Notes: generated from the sequence alone by a model not told the origin. Counted from the stretch's first letter, positions 1 to 7,930 are shown. The stretch is 12,012 nucleotides of DNA from Woeseiaceae bacterium (GCA_022615525.1 JAKEGN010000138.1:1-12012), one strand, 5' to 3'. Made by a program: numbers and translations.

Positions 1-1281
1 GTCCGGATGGGCACGGTCGGGGGTTCCGTGAAAGCGAACCCGGCCGCGGCTGCGGGCCTGTGCATCGCGGCTGTCAGCTCGTCGCAGGAACTCGGTGAAC
101 TGATGACCGCTGTCGGGCTGGCGCAGAACCTCGCCGCACTGAAAGCGCTGGCGACGGATGGCATACAGCGTGGTCATATGCGGCTGCACGCCCGGAGCGT
201 TGCCCTGGCTGCAGACGTGCCCCGCCACCTGCAGGACCGGGTCGTACGTTCGATGATAGACAGCGAGCGGATTTCCGAGAGCAAGGCGCGGCAGATCGTT
301 GCGGAGATCGAATCGGCGCAGCGCGATCCCGGTGACACAGCACTGGGTCGCGGCAGCGCCTCGGGCAAGGTCATATTGCTCGGAGAGCACGCAGTGGTTT
401 ACGGACGCCCGGCCGTGGCGCTGCCATTGCCAGAGGCGATCAGCGCATCCTTGTACGCCAGTTCGTCAGGTACGACGTTGCGCATTCCGTCCTGGAATCT
501 CGAGCAGGAACTCGGGCAGGACGCGGCCGACGGCGCGATGGCATTGCTGCAACTCGTGATCCGGCATCTCGGCCTGGAGTCGCAACGATTTCTCATGCAC
601 GTCGATGCGCGGATTCCGCCCGCGGCGGGCCTGGGTGCTTCCGCGGCACTGGCCGTTGCCATGATCCGTGCGCTGGACAGCGCGTACTCTCTCGGCATGA
701 ACGACAAGACGGTCAATGATCTCGCGTTCGAGTGCGAGACGATCTCTCACGGTACGCCATCCGGTATCGACAACAGCGTTGCCGTGTCCGGCAAGGCCAT
801 GGTATTTCGCAGGAAGGGGCCGAGGCGTATCCGGGAGCTGTCACTTGACCGGCTTCCGCCACTGGTGATTGCATGGAGCGGCACGCGTGGCAGCACGCGC
901 CAACAGGTGGAGGCCGTACGCGAACGCTGGCTGAAGGCCAAAGCTGCCCATGAGAGGATTTTCGATGAAATCGGGCAAATCAGTCTGGAAGGCGCCCGTG
1001 CACTGGGCAAGGGAGATGATGCGAGGCTCGGCTCGCTGATGAACATTGCACACGGATTGCTCAACGCGCTGCAAGTGTCGACACCGTTAATCGAGGAGAT
1101 GGTGGACATAGCCCGGTCCGGTGGTGCGGCAGGTGCGAAACTTACCGGCGCGGGCGGCGGCGGTTCCATCGTGGCGCTGTGTCCCGGCACGACCGAAGAG
1201 GTGTCCGGCGCCCTTTCGGCAGCGGGATTCGAGGTCATCAGCGGATTTGCAGTAACGGGGGGCCGCGATGAGCAGGGCTGA
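1..1281 (+). CDS. HMG-CoA reductase (C-terminal part) fused to mevalonate kinase; 5' end outside window
   Basis: The frame is open from base 1, so the start lies upstream; the ATG at 7 is internal. Numbering from that Met, residues 1-105 are the C-terminus of a class II (bacterial) HMG-CoA reductase. They include the stretch GLAQNLAALKALATDGIQRG and then HMRLHAR, where His57 matches the family's catalytic histidine. After a short linker (about 106-117) comes a GHMP kinase: GKVILLGEHAVVYG (Lys121), the phosphate loop PPAAGLGASAA (204-214), GTPSGIDN with Asp255 as likely catalytic base, and TGAGGGG (380-386). The kinase part, about 305 residues, is full length for mevalonate kinase. One polypeptide would therefore reduce HMG-CoA to mevalonate and phosphorylate it in the cytosol. 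No in-frame ATG, GTG or TTG occurs between Met83 (base 253) and the kinase's first motif, so a separately started kinase is unlikely. The 3' end overlaps the isomerase gene by 14 bases. Domain calls are firm; the fusion's extent upstream is unseen. Confidence 0.93.
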   Translation, partial: VRMGTVGGSVKANPAAAAGLCIAAVSSSQELGELMTAVGLAQNLAALKALATDGIQRGHMRLHARSVALAADVPRHLQDRVVRSMIDSERISESKARQIVAEIESAQRDPGDTALGRGSASGKVILLGEHAVVYGRPAVALPLPEAISASLYASSSGTTLRIPSWNLEQELGQDAADGAMALLQLVIRHLGLESQRFLMHVDARIPPAAGLGASAALAVAMIRALDSAYSLGMNDKTVNDLAFECETISHGTPSGIDNSVAVSGKAMVFRRKGPRRIRELSLDRLPPLVIAWSGTRGSTRQQVEAVRERWLKAKAAHERIFDEIGQISLEGARALGKGDDARLGSLMNIAHGLLNALQVSTPLIEEMVDIARSGGAAGAKLTGAGGGGSIVALCPGTTEEVSGALSAAGFEVISGFAVTGGRDEQG

Positions 1282-1858
1282 CGGCGGTGACCGCGTGGTG
1301 TCCTCGGACAGCGAGCAACTCATCCTGGTGGACAGCGATGATGCGGAAGCGGGATTCCTGGACAAGGGCCGCTGCCACGACGGTGAAGGGATACTGCACC
1401 GGGCGTTCTCCCTGTTCATTTTCGACAACCGCGGTGAACTGCTGTTGCAGCAGCGTGCGGCCGGAAAGCGTCTCTGGCCCATGTACTGGTCGAACAGTTG
1501 CTGCAGCCATCCGCGCAAGGGAGAGGCCATGCCGGAAGCCACCCGGCGTCGCCTGGCCGACGAGCTGGGGATCGAGGCCAGTCTCGAGTTTGTCTACAAG
1601 TTCAGTTATCAGGCGCGCTTCGGCGACAAGGGCTCGGAGAATGAACTCTGCTCGGTTTTCCTGGGGCGCAGCGACGATCCCGTGAGGCCGAACAGGACCG
1701 AGATTGCTGCCATCCGGCATGTCGAAGCATCGGCTCTGGCCAGGGAACTGCAGTCTTCGCCACAGGCATTCACGCCGTGGTTCAAAATGGAATGGGATGA
1801 GCTCCGCACGAGGTTTGCGGCAACCCTGGCCGCGTACACAGATCGGAAGCTACGGTAA
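1268..1858 (+). CDS. idi: Isopentenyl-diphosphate delta-isomerase, type 1 (Nudix fold)
   Basis: This 196-residue cytosolic enzyme interconverts isopentenyl diphosphate and dimethylallyl diphosphate, the last step before prenyl chain building. The type 1 signature is complete. SNSCCSHP (75-82) carries the catalytic cysteine, Cys79 by alignment with E. coli VCGHP. ENE (124-126) holds the metal-binding and catalytic glutamates. His37, His44 (in LHRAFSLFIF) and His81 match the other metal ligands. A Nudix-like helix follows at about 84-101, and FTPWF near 168-172 is the usual C-terminal motif. The ATG at 1268 has a G-rich ribosome site (six G at about 1258-1263) and lies inside the end of the reductase-kinase gene, so the two are probably translationally coupled. 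Its stop is 3 bases from the stop of the convergent HMG-CoA synthase gene. It is slightly longer at the N-terminus than E. coli Idi. Confidence 0.95.
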   Translation: MSRADGGDRVVSSDSEQLILVDSDDAEAGFLDKGRCHDGEGILHRAFSLFIFDNRGELLLQQRAAGKRLWPMYWSNSCCSHPRKGEAMPEATRRRLADELGIEASLEFVYKFSYQARFGDKGSENELCSVFLGRSDDPVRPNRTEIAAIRHVEASALARELQSSPQAFTPWFKMEWDELRTRFAATLAAYTDRKLR

Positions 1859-1861
1859 TCG

Positions 1862-3334
1862 TCAGCCGACGTATCGATAGTATTCGATGCCGAGGTCCTG
1901 AAACTGCCGCTGATCCGTTCGGCCGACCTTGTCGATAACGAATTCGTGATGTGGCAGGTACTCGAGGCCGGTCGGGCGCCGCCCGTCGTGCAATGCCTCG
2001 TACTGGGCTGCGGTCAGATCGACGGCCATTTCCATCGCGGCTGCGAAACCGATGCGGGCGGTAGCTTCACGCCAGCGTTCCGACACGAAGAAAGGTATGA
2101 CTTCGGCGGCATCTCCGCTGCCGTATCCGAGCGTCAGCAGCTCTTCGCCCTGCAGATCGCGGCCCTCGTCAAGTGCCTGTTCGAAGCCGGCAGCCAGCCA
2201 GGCAGGAAGTGCGGCCGTGTAGAGGTTGCCGAGATCCAGCATCATGTCACTGCCGAGCGCGAGCTTGTCGAGGATTTCGCGGCTGTATCGGCGCGACGCG
2301 CGAAACACCCGGAAGACCGCCATGGTCATCGGGTACGCCTCGTAATTCAGCTGCTCGGGATTCGCCAGCGCAATGATTTCAGGCTTGCTGAGCATTTCCC
2401 TGAGCAAAGCATCCGGCTCGATACCGGCCTCGTAACAGTAGGATGCAAGTTCGGCCTGGTCTTCGGCGCTGCCGTTTCCGAGTGCGAACAGGTAGGCGAC
2501 AGCCCAGCCGGTCTCGGGCATGCGTCGGTACGGGCGATGCATGAAGACCGTCTTGAGTGAGCGCAGATAATCGATAGCCTTCACGCCTCGCTTTGCATAC
2601 ATGTCATTCAATGCGTGCAAGGTCTCGTCGATATAACAGGTCGTCGAATATTTGCCATTGAATACGGGGAAATCCTGGACCTGGTGGCTCTCGCTTCGGT
2701 CCTGCCCGCAAAAACGCAACATCGGTTTGCGAAAATCGATGATCCTGTAATCCGATGCCGAGCCCGATCGAATCAGGTCGACTTCCGCAAGCGTCGGATT
2801 TTCCTCCAGCAACATTGCGATCGCGCCCGCCCCCTGGGTCGGTTCGCCGCTGCTGCCACGGGCATACTCCGCAATGTCGGCGCAAACGACTATCGCCTGG
2901 CTGCCGGCGCCGTCGAGTGCGAGGTGCCGCAGTGCACCCTTCATGCCGTAAACGCCTCCAAGGCAGGCGTGCTTGAATTCGGGTACCTCGCAGCTTCGGG
3001 CGATCGGTGGTTTGCCTTGCGTCGCCAGTGCGCGATCGACCATTCCTTTGACAATAATCGCACCGGCGGAATTATCGGTGCTCGACTCCGTGCCCAGACC
3101 AAGGAATTTCACGCGCGAAGGGTCGATGTCGTATTGCCGAATCAGCCGCATGACCGCGGTCGCGGCCATGGTGTATACGCTTTGCTGAGGACCGCGCACC
3201 CTGAAACTGCGCCCGACCACCTCGCGGACCCTGGGCCATTGGTTGCCGGTCCAGTTGCACCAGTCTTCCAGCCACACGCGGAACGGCGGCACATACACCG
3301 ATAAACCGCTGATTCCTATACTTTTTTTCTTCAT
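1862..3334 (-). CDS. mvaS: Hydroxymethylglutaryl-CoA synthase family protein
   Basis: A thiolase-fold condensing enzyme, expected to join acetyl-CoA and acetoacetyl-CoA into HMG-CoA, the entry step of the mevalonate pathway. The Glu-Cys-His triad is visible: Glu83 in GTESSTDNSAG, nucleophile Cys124 in EFKHACLGGVYGMKGA, and His266 in FMHRPYRRMPETGW. The late motif GNLYTAAL (369-376) is typical of HMG-CoA synthases. At 490 residues it is about 100 longer than the S. aureus and enterococcal enzymes, with extra sequence at the C-terminus (from about 420) and in the middle. Related ketoacyl-synthase III proteins are the alternative, but the triad and its place beside reductase, kinase and isomerase genes favour HMG-CoA synthase. 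No good Shine-Dalgarno precedes the ATG, although no other upstream start is available in frame. It is transcribed convergently with idi. Confidence 0.9.
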   Translation of the reverse strand: MKKKSIGISGLSVYVPPFRVWLEDWCNWTGNQWPRVREVVGRSFRVRGPQQSVYTMAATAVMRLIRQYDIDPSRVKFLGLGTESSTDNSAGAIIVKGMVDRALATQGKPPIARSCEVPEFKHACLGGVYGMKGALRHLALDGAGSQAIVVCADIAEYARGSSGEPTQGAGAIAMLLEENPTLAEVDLIRSGSASDYRIIDFRKPMLRFCGQDRSESHQVQDFPVFNGKYSTTCYIDETLHALNDMYAKRGVKAIDYLRSLKTVFMHRPYRRMPETGWAVAYLFALGNGSAEDQAELASYCYEAGIEPDALLREMLSKPEIIALANPEQLNYEAYPMTMAVFRVFRASRRYSREILDKLALGSDMMLDLGNLYTAALPAWLAAGFEQALDEGRDLQGEELLTLGYGSGDAAEVIPFFVSERWREATARIGFAAAMEMAVDLTAAQYEALHDGRRPTGLEYLPHHEFVIDKVGRTDQRQFQDLGIEYYRYVG

Positions 3335-3377
3335 AGTCTGTAGCTGGTGGCGGTCCCGGGCCGAAATTCGTCCAGGC

Positions 3378-3391
3378 GGCCGGGGCCGGCC
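3378..3391 (-). other. GC-rich inverted repeat in the HMG-CoA synthase leader
   Basis: GGCCGG, two G, then CCGGCC forms an interrupted palindrome. In the minus-strand transcript it would fold as a very stable short hairpin, practically at the predicted transcription start. It could protect the 5' end of the mRNA or simply reflect high GC. The structure is seen; its function is not. Confidence 0.4.
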
Positions 3392-3396
3392 AGCGA

Positions 3397-3425
3397 ATTC
3401 TATTAGCGTAGTCTCATTCGCTCAA
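3397..3425 (-). promoter_or_regulatory. Predicted sigma70-type promoter for the HMG-CoA synthase gene
   Basis: On the minus strand TTGAGC (3420-3425) and TAGAAT (3397-3402) are separated by 17 bases, a good sigma70 layout. The expected start of transcription is near 3390, giving a leader of about 55 bases before the ATG. An overlapping alternative is TTGCTT with TAATAG at 18 bases. The site lies in the 108-base gap between the DUF4399 gene stop and the synthase start, which suggests that the synthase gene is transcribed separately. Confidence 0.4.
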
Positions 3426-3442
3426 GCAAGACTCTGGGTCGC

Positions 3443-3934
3443 CTACTCGACCGTGACGGTAATTCGTTCGGAATACACCGGCGGCTCGTGCGGTATGTGC
3501 AGGTGATCGGCGAACAGCAGCTGCAGCGTGTGCTGACCGGCAGGCAAGGTCAGCTCGGTAGACGAACTGCCGTCGCCGAAATGCACATGATTCGCATCGG
3601 CAGGGACAGGCAGGGCCAGGTCCGGCAGGCCGGTATCGATCAGCAGGTGATGATGGCCGCTGGACGGCGAGTTGTCGCCGGCGCGCACTACTGACATGCC
3701 TTCGACCCCGAACTCGACCCTGAAAGTACCCGTTACAATCGCACCGTCGGCCGGCGCGACGAAAAAGACGCTGGCCCCCTCGGGCGCCGGCGTGCGCGGC
3801 AACGCGGCATTGCCCGCGGGCGCAGGTTCCGCGATCGGCACAGCGGGTTCGACGGGCGCGGGATCCTTTCCACAGGCTGCCAGCAAGGGCAGCAGGCAGG
3901 ACACTGACGCAAACAGATGAATTCTTGACCTCAT
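3443..3934 (-). CDS. DUF4399 lipoprotein, histidine-rich
   Basis: A 163-residue protein of unknown function. The N-terminus is a lipoprotein signal: basic MRSR, a hydrophobic stretch and the lipobox LLAAC with Cys21 as the lipidated residue. A Pro/Ala-rich linker (about 25-52) leads to a DUF4399 domain (about 55-162). That domain has the family's histidine motifs: GHHHLLID (93-100), NHVHFGDG (115-122), His135 in GQHTLQLL, and ADHLHIPHEPPV (142-153). The conserved histidines could bind a metal, which is inference. No Asp follows the lipid Cys (+2 is Gly), so outer-membrane sorting is likely. The ATG has a GGGAG ribosome site seven bases upstream. It lies 51 bases after the DUF3667 gene on the same strand and may be the last gene of the fadE group. 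Confidence 0.85.
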   Translation of the reverse strand: MRSRIHLFASVSCLLPLLAACGKDPAPVEPAVPIAEPAPAGNAALPRTPAPEGASVFFVAPADGAIVTGTFRVEFGVEGMSVVRAGDNSPSSGHHHLLIDTGLPDLALPVPADANHVHFGDGSSSTELTLPAGQHTLQLLFADHLHIPHEPPVYSERITVTVE

Positions 3935-3985
3935 GATCGGCTCCCGTTGGGCGATTCCAGGTACGTCACAGTCGCCGTCCTGTAA

Positions 3986-5347
3986 TCAGATTGAAAATGC
4001 CGCGATGAGCGTGGCCACCAGCAATACGAGCGAGAAGCCGATAGCGTACGCGACCACCAGCATCAGGTATTTCGGCAAGGTGAGCAAGTGGCCCTGCCCA
4101 TAGACACGGCGCATGGCCTTGTAGAGATATACCGGTATGTAAAAGGATATGGCGACAATCGCGGTGTTTACGGCGCCTGCCGGAATTGCGACCAATGGGC
4201 CGGTTCTGGCCAGGAGGATCTGCAGCGTCAGCACCAGGAAGAAGAACGCGTGGAAATGCACCACGAACAGCAAGTGCTCGACGTAGTAGCGCTTCGACAG
4301 CGGATACAGGATCTTCAGGACCAGCGCCATCAACGGCAGCAGGAAAAACAACGCAGCAGGTACCTTGTCGAGTAACTGATTGAGAAAATCACGACCGTTG
4401 TTCGCTGTCACCTTCTCGCAGACGCGCAGCAGCCGTTCCTTCGTAAGCCTCTTCGCCAGCCACGGCGGCATCTGGGTATTCTCGAAATCGTCCAATTCAC
4501 AGGCTGATTCCGCCGTACCATCCGACAGATTGATGGACAGTCCCTCGGTGGCTTGCTTGAGTTCCTCCTTGTCCTCCTCGCTGAGCTCGACACCGGCTTC
4601 TTCCAGTTGTTCCAGCACTTCCTGCCCGGATGGCGCCTCATCACCGCCTGTGTCCGTTGCGGAATCCGTAACCGTGGTACTTTCGGTCTCCTCCGGCTCG
4701 AAAAGTATCTGCAGGTCCTTCTTCGGATTGGAAAAAGCAATCAGGAAAAAAATAATGCTGAGCACCAGGTAGGTACGAAAGGGCGGCATGAAGCGTACGC
4801 GCCGGCCCTCGAGGTAGTCCCTGGTAAGTAGTCCCGGCCGCGCAAACAGCGGAATCATGGTCCGCCACAATCGTGAATCGAGCTCGAAAAGATCGCCGAA
4901 GGCGTCGCGGACCAGTTCCCACAGGCTGATCAGCCGGCTCCGTGCACGTTGTCCGCAATTGGCACAGTACTGGCCCGACAACGGCGTCTTGCAATTCAGG
5001 CACTGCTCGACCGGCGCGGATGCGATGCCGCCTGATGGCATCGCGTGCAAGACCCGCCGGCTGGCCGTGAACCGGTCCCCGAACCGGTCGGTCGCAGCCT
5101 GGCGCATCGCTGCAGCAGGTCCGGACAGGTATTGCTCCAGATCGGCTTCGCTCTCGAGGTGAAAATGCGTAACTCGCCGTGCCTTGCCATCGCCCGAGTC
5201 CTCGAGGACGAACGTCCGGGCCGAGATGAATCCCGGGATCGTCAGCATATCGTCGATGTGCCCGGCCAGCCAGGCATCGAATTCGCCAACGATGTCCGGC
5301 TCGATATCGAGCGAAACCTCGTAAATGACGCCCGATTCGATCGTCAT
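3986..5347 (-). CDS. DUF4286-DUF3667 fusion, zinc-ribbon membrane protein
   Basis: A 453-residue protein with two recognisable parts. Residues 7-103 (VIYEVSLDIEPDIVGEFDAW onward, with ML-IPGF) match DUF4286, usually a stand-alone protein of about 100 residues. Residues 113-200 match the DUF3667 start: a zinc ribbon of Cys116, Cys119, Cys128 and Cys131 (CLNC, YCANCGQ), then a helical stretch with LTRDYLEGRRVRFMPPFRTY leading into the first membrane helix. An acidic, probably disordered loop follows (about 217-290). Then come about four more hydrophobic segments near 330-348, 357-380, 386-409 and 424-452, placing it in the inner membrane. Function is unknown for both families. It starts 9 bases after the fadE stop, with only a weak ribosome site, so coupling to fadE translation is likely. 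The domain fusion is unusual as far as I know. Confidence 0.85.
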   Translation of the reverse strand: MTIESGVIYEVSLDIEPDIVGEFDAWLAGHIDDMLTIPGFISARTFVLEDSGDGKARRVTHFHLESEADLEQYLSGPAAAMRQAATDRFGDRFTASRRVLHAMPSGGIASAPVEQCLNCKTPLSGQYCANCGQRARSRLISLWELVRDAFGDLFELDSRLWRTMIPLFARPGLLTRDYLEGRRVRFMPPFRTYLVLSIIFFLIAFSNPKKDLQILFEPEETESTTVTDSATDTGGDEAPSGQEVLEQLEEAGVELSEEDKEELKQATEGLSINLSDGTAESACELDDFENTQMPPWLAKRLTKERLLRVCEKVTANNGRDFLNQLLDKVPAALFFLLPLMALVLKILYPLSKRYYVEHLLFVVHFHAFFFLVLTLQILLARTGPLVAIPAGAVNTAIVAISFYIPVYLYKAMRRVYGQGHLLTLPKYLMLVVAYAIGFSLVLLVATLIAAFSI

Positions 5348-5356
5348 CGACTTACA

Positions 5357-7930
5357 TCAGCCGGCGCTGTTCTGCCCGATGGTCTTTCCCGGTTTGCCTG
5401 CCGACGACTTCTTCCTCGACGGTTTCTTTGCGGCCGCTCGCTTTGCAGTCGGGACGGCAGGTGGTGCCAGGGCAGAGTCGTCGGCAGAGTCAAGGCGCGT
5501 GAATGCGTCCGGTGGAAAATCATCAACGGCGAGCAGTTTCAGGACCTTGTCGTGGTAGCTCCGAAGATCCGCGGCTTCGGACTTGCCGATAATCTCCGCC
5601 CGCTCGGCTTCATCGATCTGGTAGCCGAAATAATCGGCGCGGATCAACCCTTCCTTGCGCGCCTGCCGCAACCGGGTCTCCAGCGGCTCGTATTTCTCGG
5701 TCAATTCGAGGGCTTCCTCGAGGAGTCCGAGAGGACTGCCCGGTTCGAGGGTCGTGTAAGCCTGCCGGCTGAGGCGTTCTCGGGCCTCGCCACTGTGAGT
5801 GATCAGCTCCACGACGGAGCGGCACAACTCATCGGACGGTGAGAAATAGGTTCGGCCGCGCGGAAAAATAAAGCAGCGCAGGAAAAACGCCACCGGGCGA
5901 TTCGGGAAATTGCGCAGGAAGCTGTGCAGTTGCTCCTGTGCCTGGTACATGAGAGTACGTACAGACCACTCGACCAGCGGCAGGTCCGCTGTCGGGCGTC
6001 CCTGGTTCTCGAAGTGCTTGAGCACGGTCGATGCGAGATACATGGAGCTGAGCACATCGCCGAGCCTTGCCGACAGCAGTTCCTTTATTTTCAGTTTGCC
6101 GCCAAGAGTCAGCATCGCAAAGTCGGTCGCGAGTGCAAATGCCGCACTGTAGCGGTTGATATTCTGGTAGTAACGTCTGGTCGGCGTGGACAGGGGTACA
6201 CGGCTGAACCTTGCAAATGTCAGAGCAAGGAAAAACGATCTTGCCAGGTTGCTGATGGCGTAACCGATGTGAGAAAAGAGGGCGTCGTCGAACTCGATCA
6301 GGCCCTTTTCCAGGTTCGGATCCTGCGCCGCATGCAACTCGCGCAGGACGAACGGGTGACAGCGCATCGCGCCCTGACCGAAAATAATCAGGCTGCGGGT
6401 TAGGATGTTTGCGCCTTCTACAGTAATCGCAATCGGCGTGGCCATGTAACCCCGGCCAACGTAGTTCTTCGGGCCGAGCATGATGGCTTTGCCGCCGTGC
6501 ACGTCCATGGTGTCGTTGGCAACCTTGCGCCCGAGTTCCGTGCAGTGGTACTTGAGGATCGCCGAGGGGACTGCGGGCTTCTCGCCCTGGTCGATGGCGC
6601 CTGAGGTGATGGACACGGCCGCGTTCATTATATAAGTGTGACCCGCAATCCTTGCGAGGGCCTCGCCAACGCCATCGAACTTTGAAATCGGCAGGTTGAA
6701 CTGGCGACGGATGCGCGTGTACGCGCCGGCGCTGTATGCAGCTGCCTGACTGCCGCCGGCGGCGGTCGATGGCAGCGTGATAGCACGGCCTACCGACAAC
6801 AGCTCGACCAGCATCTTCCAGCCTTTTCCGGCCATCTCCACGCCGCCAATGATGTAGTCGAGCGGAACGAACACGTCCTTGCCTGATGTCGGGCCGTTCT
6901 GGAACGGAATGGTGAGCGGATAATGCCGTCGGCCCACTATGACCCCTGGCGTACTGGTCGGTATCAATGCAGCCGTAATGCCGTACTCATCCACGTCGCC
7001 TATAAGGTGGTCCGGATCGGAGAGTTTGAAAGCGAGGCCGAGCACGGTAGCGACCGGGGCCAGCGTGATATAGCGTTTCTCCCAGTTCAATCGGATGCCG
7101 ATTATCTCTTCGCCGTTCCAGCTGCCCCTGCACACGACACCACTGTCAATCAACGCAGCCGCATCGGATCCGGCCTGTGGTGAGGTCAGGGCAAAGCAGG
7201 GTATCTCGTCGCCGGAAGCCAATCCCGGAAGATAACGGTTCTTCTGTTCCTCGGTGCCGTAGTGCAACAGCAATTCTGCGGGGCCGAGTGAATTCGGCAC
7301 GCCGACGGTGGATGACGCTGTCGTGCTGCGACTCGCGAGTTTCGCAATCACCATCGCATTCGCGTACGCCGAGAATTCCAGTCCCCCATACTTCTTCGGG
7401 ATTATCATGGCGAAGAACTTGTGCTTCTTGATGTATTCCCAGACATGGGCCGGCATGTCGCCTCGGCGGAAGCTGATATCCCAGTCATCGAGCATCCGGC
7501 AAAGTTCTTCGCAAGGGCCATCCAGAAATGCCTGCTCCTCGTCGGAAAGTTTCGGCGCCGGAAACGACATGAGTCGTTCCCAATCCGGCATGCCGGAGAA
7601 CAGCTCACCGTCCCACCACACGCTGCCGGCTTCGAGTGCTTCGCGCTCGGTGTCCGACATGGAGGGCAGCATGGTGCGATACATGGCCAGCGCAGGACGT
7701 GTGAATTTCTCACGCCGGAATTCCGTCATGTTGGCCATGACCATGAGAGCGAACAGCCCCCACAGAAACAACAACCACAGGAATGGCGCGGAGCCGAAAA
7801 TGGAATAGACGAACAGGGCCGCTCCGGTTACCGTGGTAGCCGCCAGCAGGTTGACCCGGTTGTAGGCCAGGTAGATGCCACCGCCGGCAAACAACAGGAA
7901 CCAGAGCAGACCTACGATAAAACTGGACAC
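5357..7930 (-). CDS. fadE: Membrane-associated acyl-CoA dehydrogenase, FadE type
   Basis: An FAD enzyme that makes trans-2-enoyl-CoA from acyl-CoA, the first oxidation of beta-oxidation. The 857 residues align closely with E. coli FadE (814). Shared stretches include FFAMIIPKKYGGLEFSAYA (172-190), VGVPNSLGPAELL (209-221), IPCFALTSPQAGSDA (243-257), KRYITLAPVATVLGLAFKL (285-303), and AITVEGANILTRS (501-513) with Glu505 as likely catalytic base. The first 67 residues contain two or three membrane segments, so it is inner-membrane bound. The start is GTG at 7930, backed by a GGGGA ribosome site. The C-terminus carries a Lys/Ala/Pro-rich tail from about 820, with KRAAAKKPSRKK, absent from E. coli FadE. 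It leads a close-packed minus-strand group with the DUF3667 and DUF4399 genes; an electron acceptor such as ETF is expected but not encoded here. Confidence 0.97.
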   Translation of the reverse strand: MSSFIVGLLWFLLFAGGGIYLAYNRVNLLAATTVTGAALFVYSIFGSAPFLWLLFLWGLFALMVMANMTEFRREKFTRPALAMYRTMLPSMSDTEREALEAGSVWWDGELFSGMPDWERLMSFPAPKLSDEEQAFLDGPCEELCRMLDDWDISFRRGDMPAHVWEYIKKHKFFAMIIPKKYGGLEFSAYANAMVIAKLASRSTTASSTVGVPNSLGPAELLLHYGTEEQKNRYLPGLASGDEIPCFALTSPQAGSDAAALIDSGVVCRGSWNGEEIIGIRLNWEKRYITLAPVATVLGLAFKLSDPDHLIGDVDEYGITAALIPTSTPGVIVGRRHYPLTIPFQNGPTSGKDVFVPLDYIIGGVEMAGKGWKMLVELLSVGRAITLPSTAAGGSQAAAYSAGAYTRIRRQFNLPISKFDGVGEALARIAGHTYIMNAAVSITSGAIDQGEKPAVPSAILKYHCTELGRKVANDTMDVHGGKAIMLGPKNYVGRGYMATPIAITVEGANILTRSLIIFGQGAMRCHPFVLRELHAAQDPNLEKGLIEFDDALFSHIGYAISNLARSFFLALTFARFSRVPLSTPTRRYYQNINRYSAAFALATDFAMLTLGGKLKIKELLSARLGDVLSSMYLASTVLKHFENQGRPTADLPLVEWSVRTLMYQAQEQLHSFLRNFPNRPVAFFLRCFIFPRGRTYFSPSDELCRSVVELITHSGEARERLSRQAYTTLEPGSPLGLLEEALELTEKYEPLETRLRQARKEGLIRADYFGYQIDEAERAEIIGKSEAADLRSYHDKVLKLLAVDDFPPDAFTRLDSADDSALAPPAVPTAKRAAAKKPSRKKSSAGKPGKTIGQNSAG

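Noticed and set aside
1946..2560. Plus-strand frame of 204 codons inside the HMG-CoA synthase gene
   Set aside because: Antisense to a well-supported gene, with low-complexity, His/Arg-rich protein and no recognisable family.
5045..5842. Plus-strand frame of 265 codons across the fadE/DUF3667 junction
   Set aside because: Antisense to both genes and without domain-like sequence.
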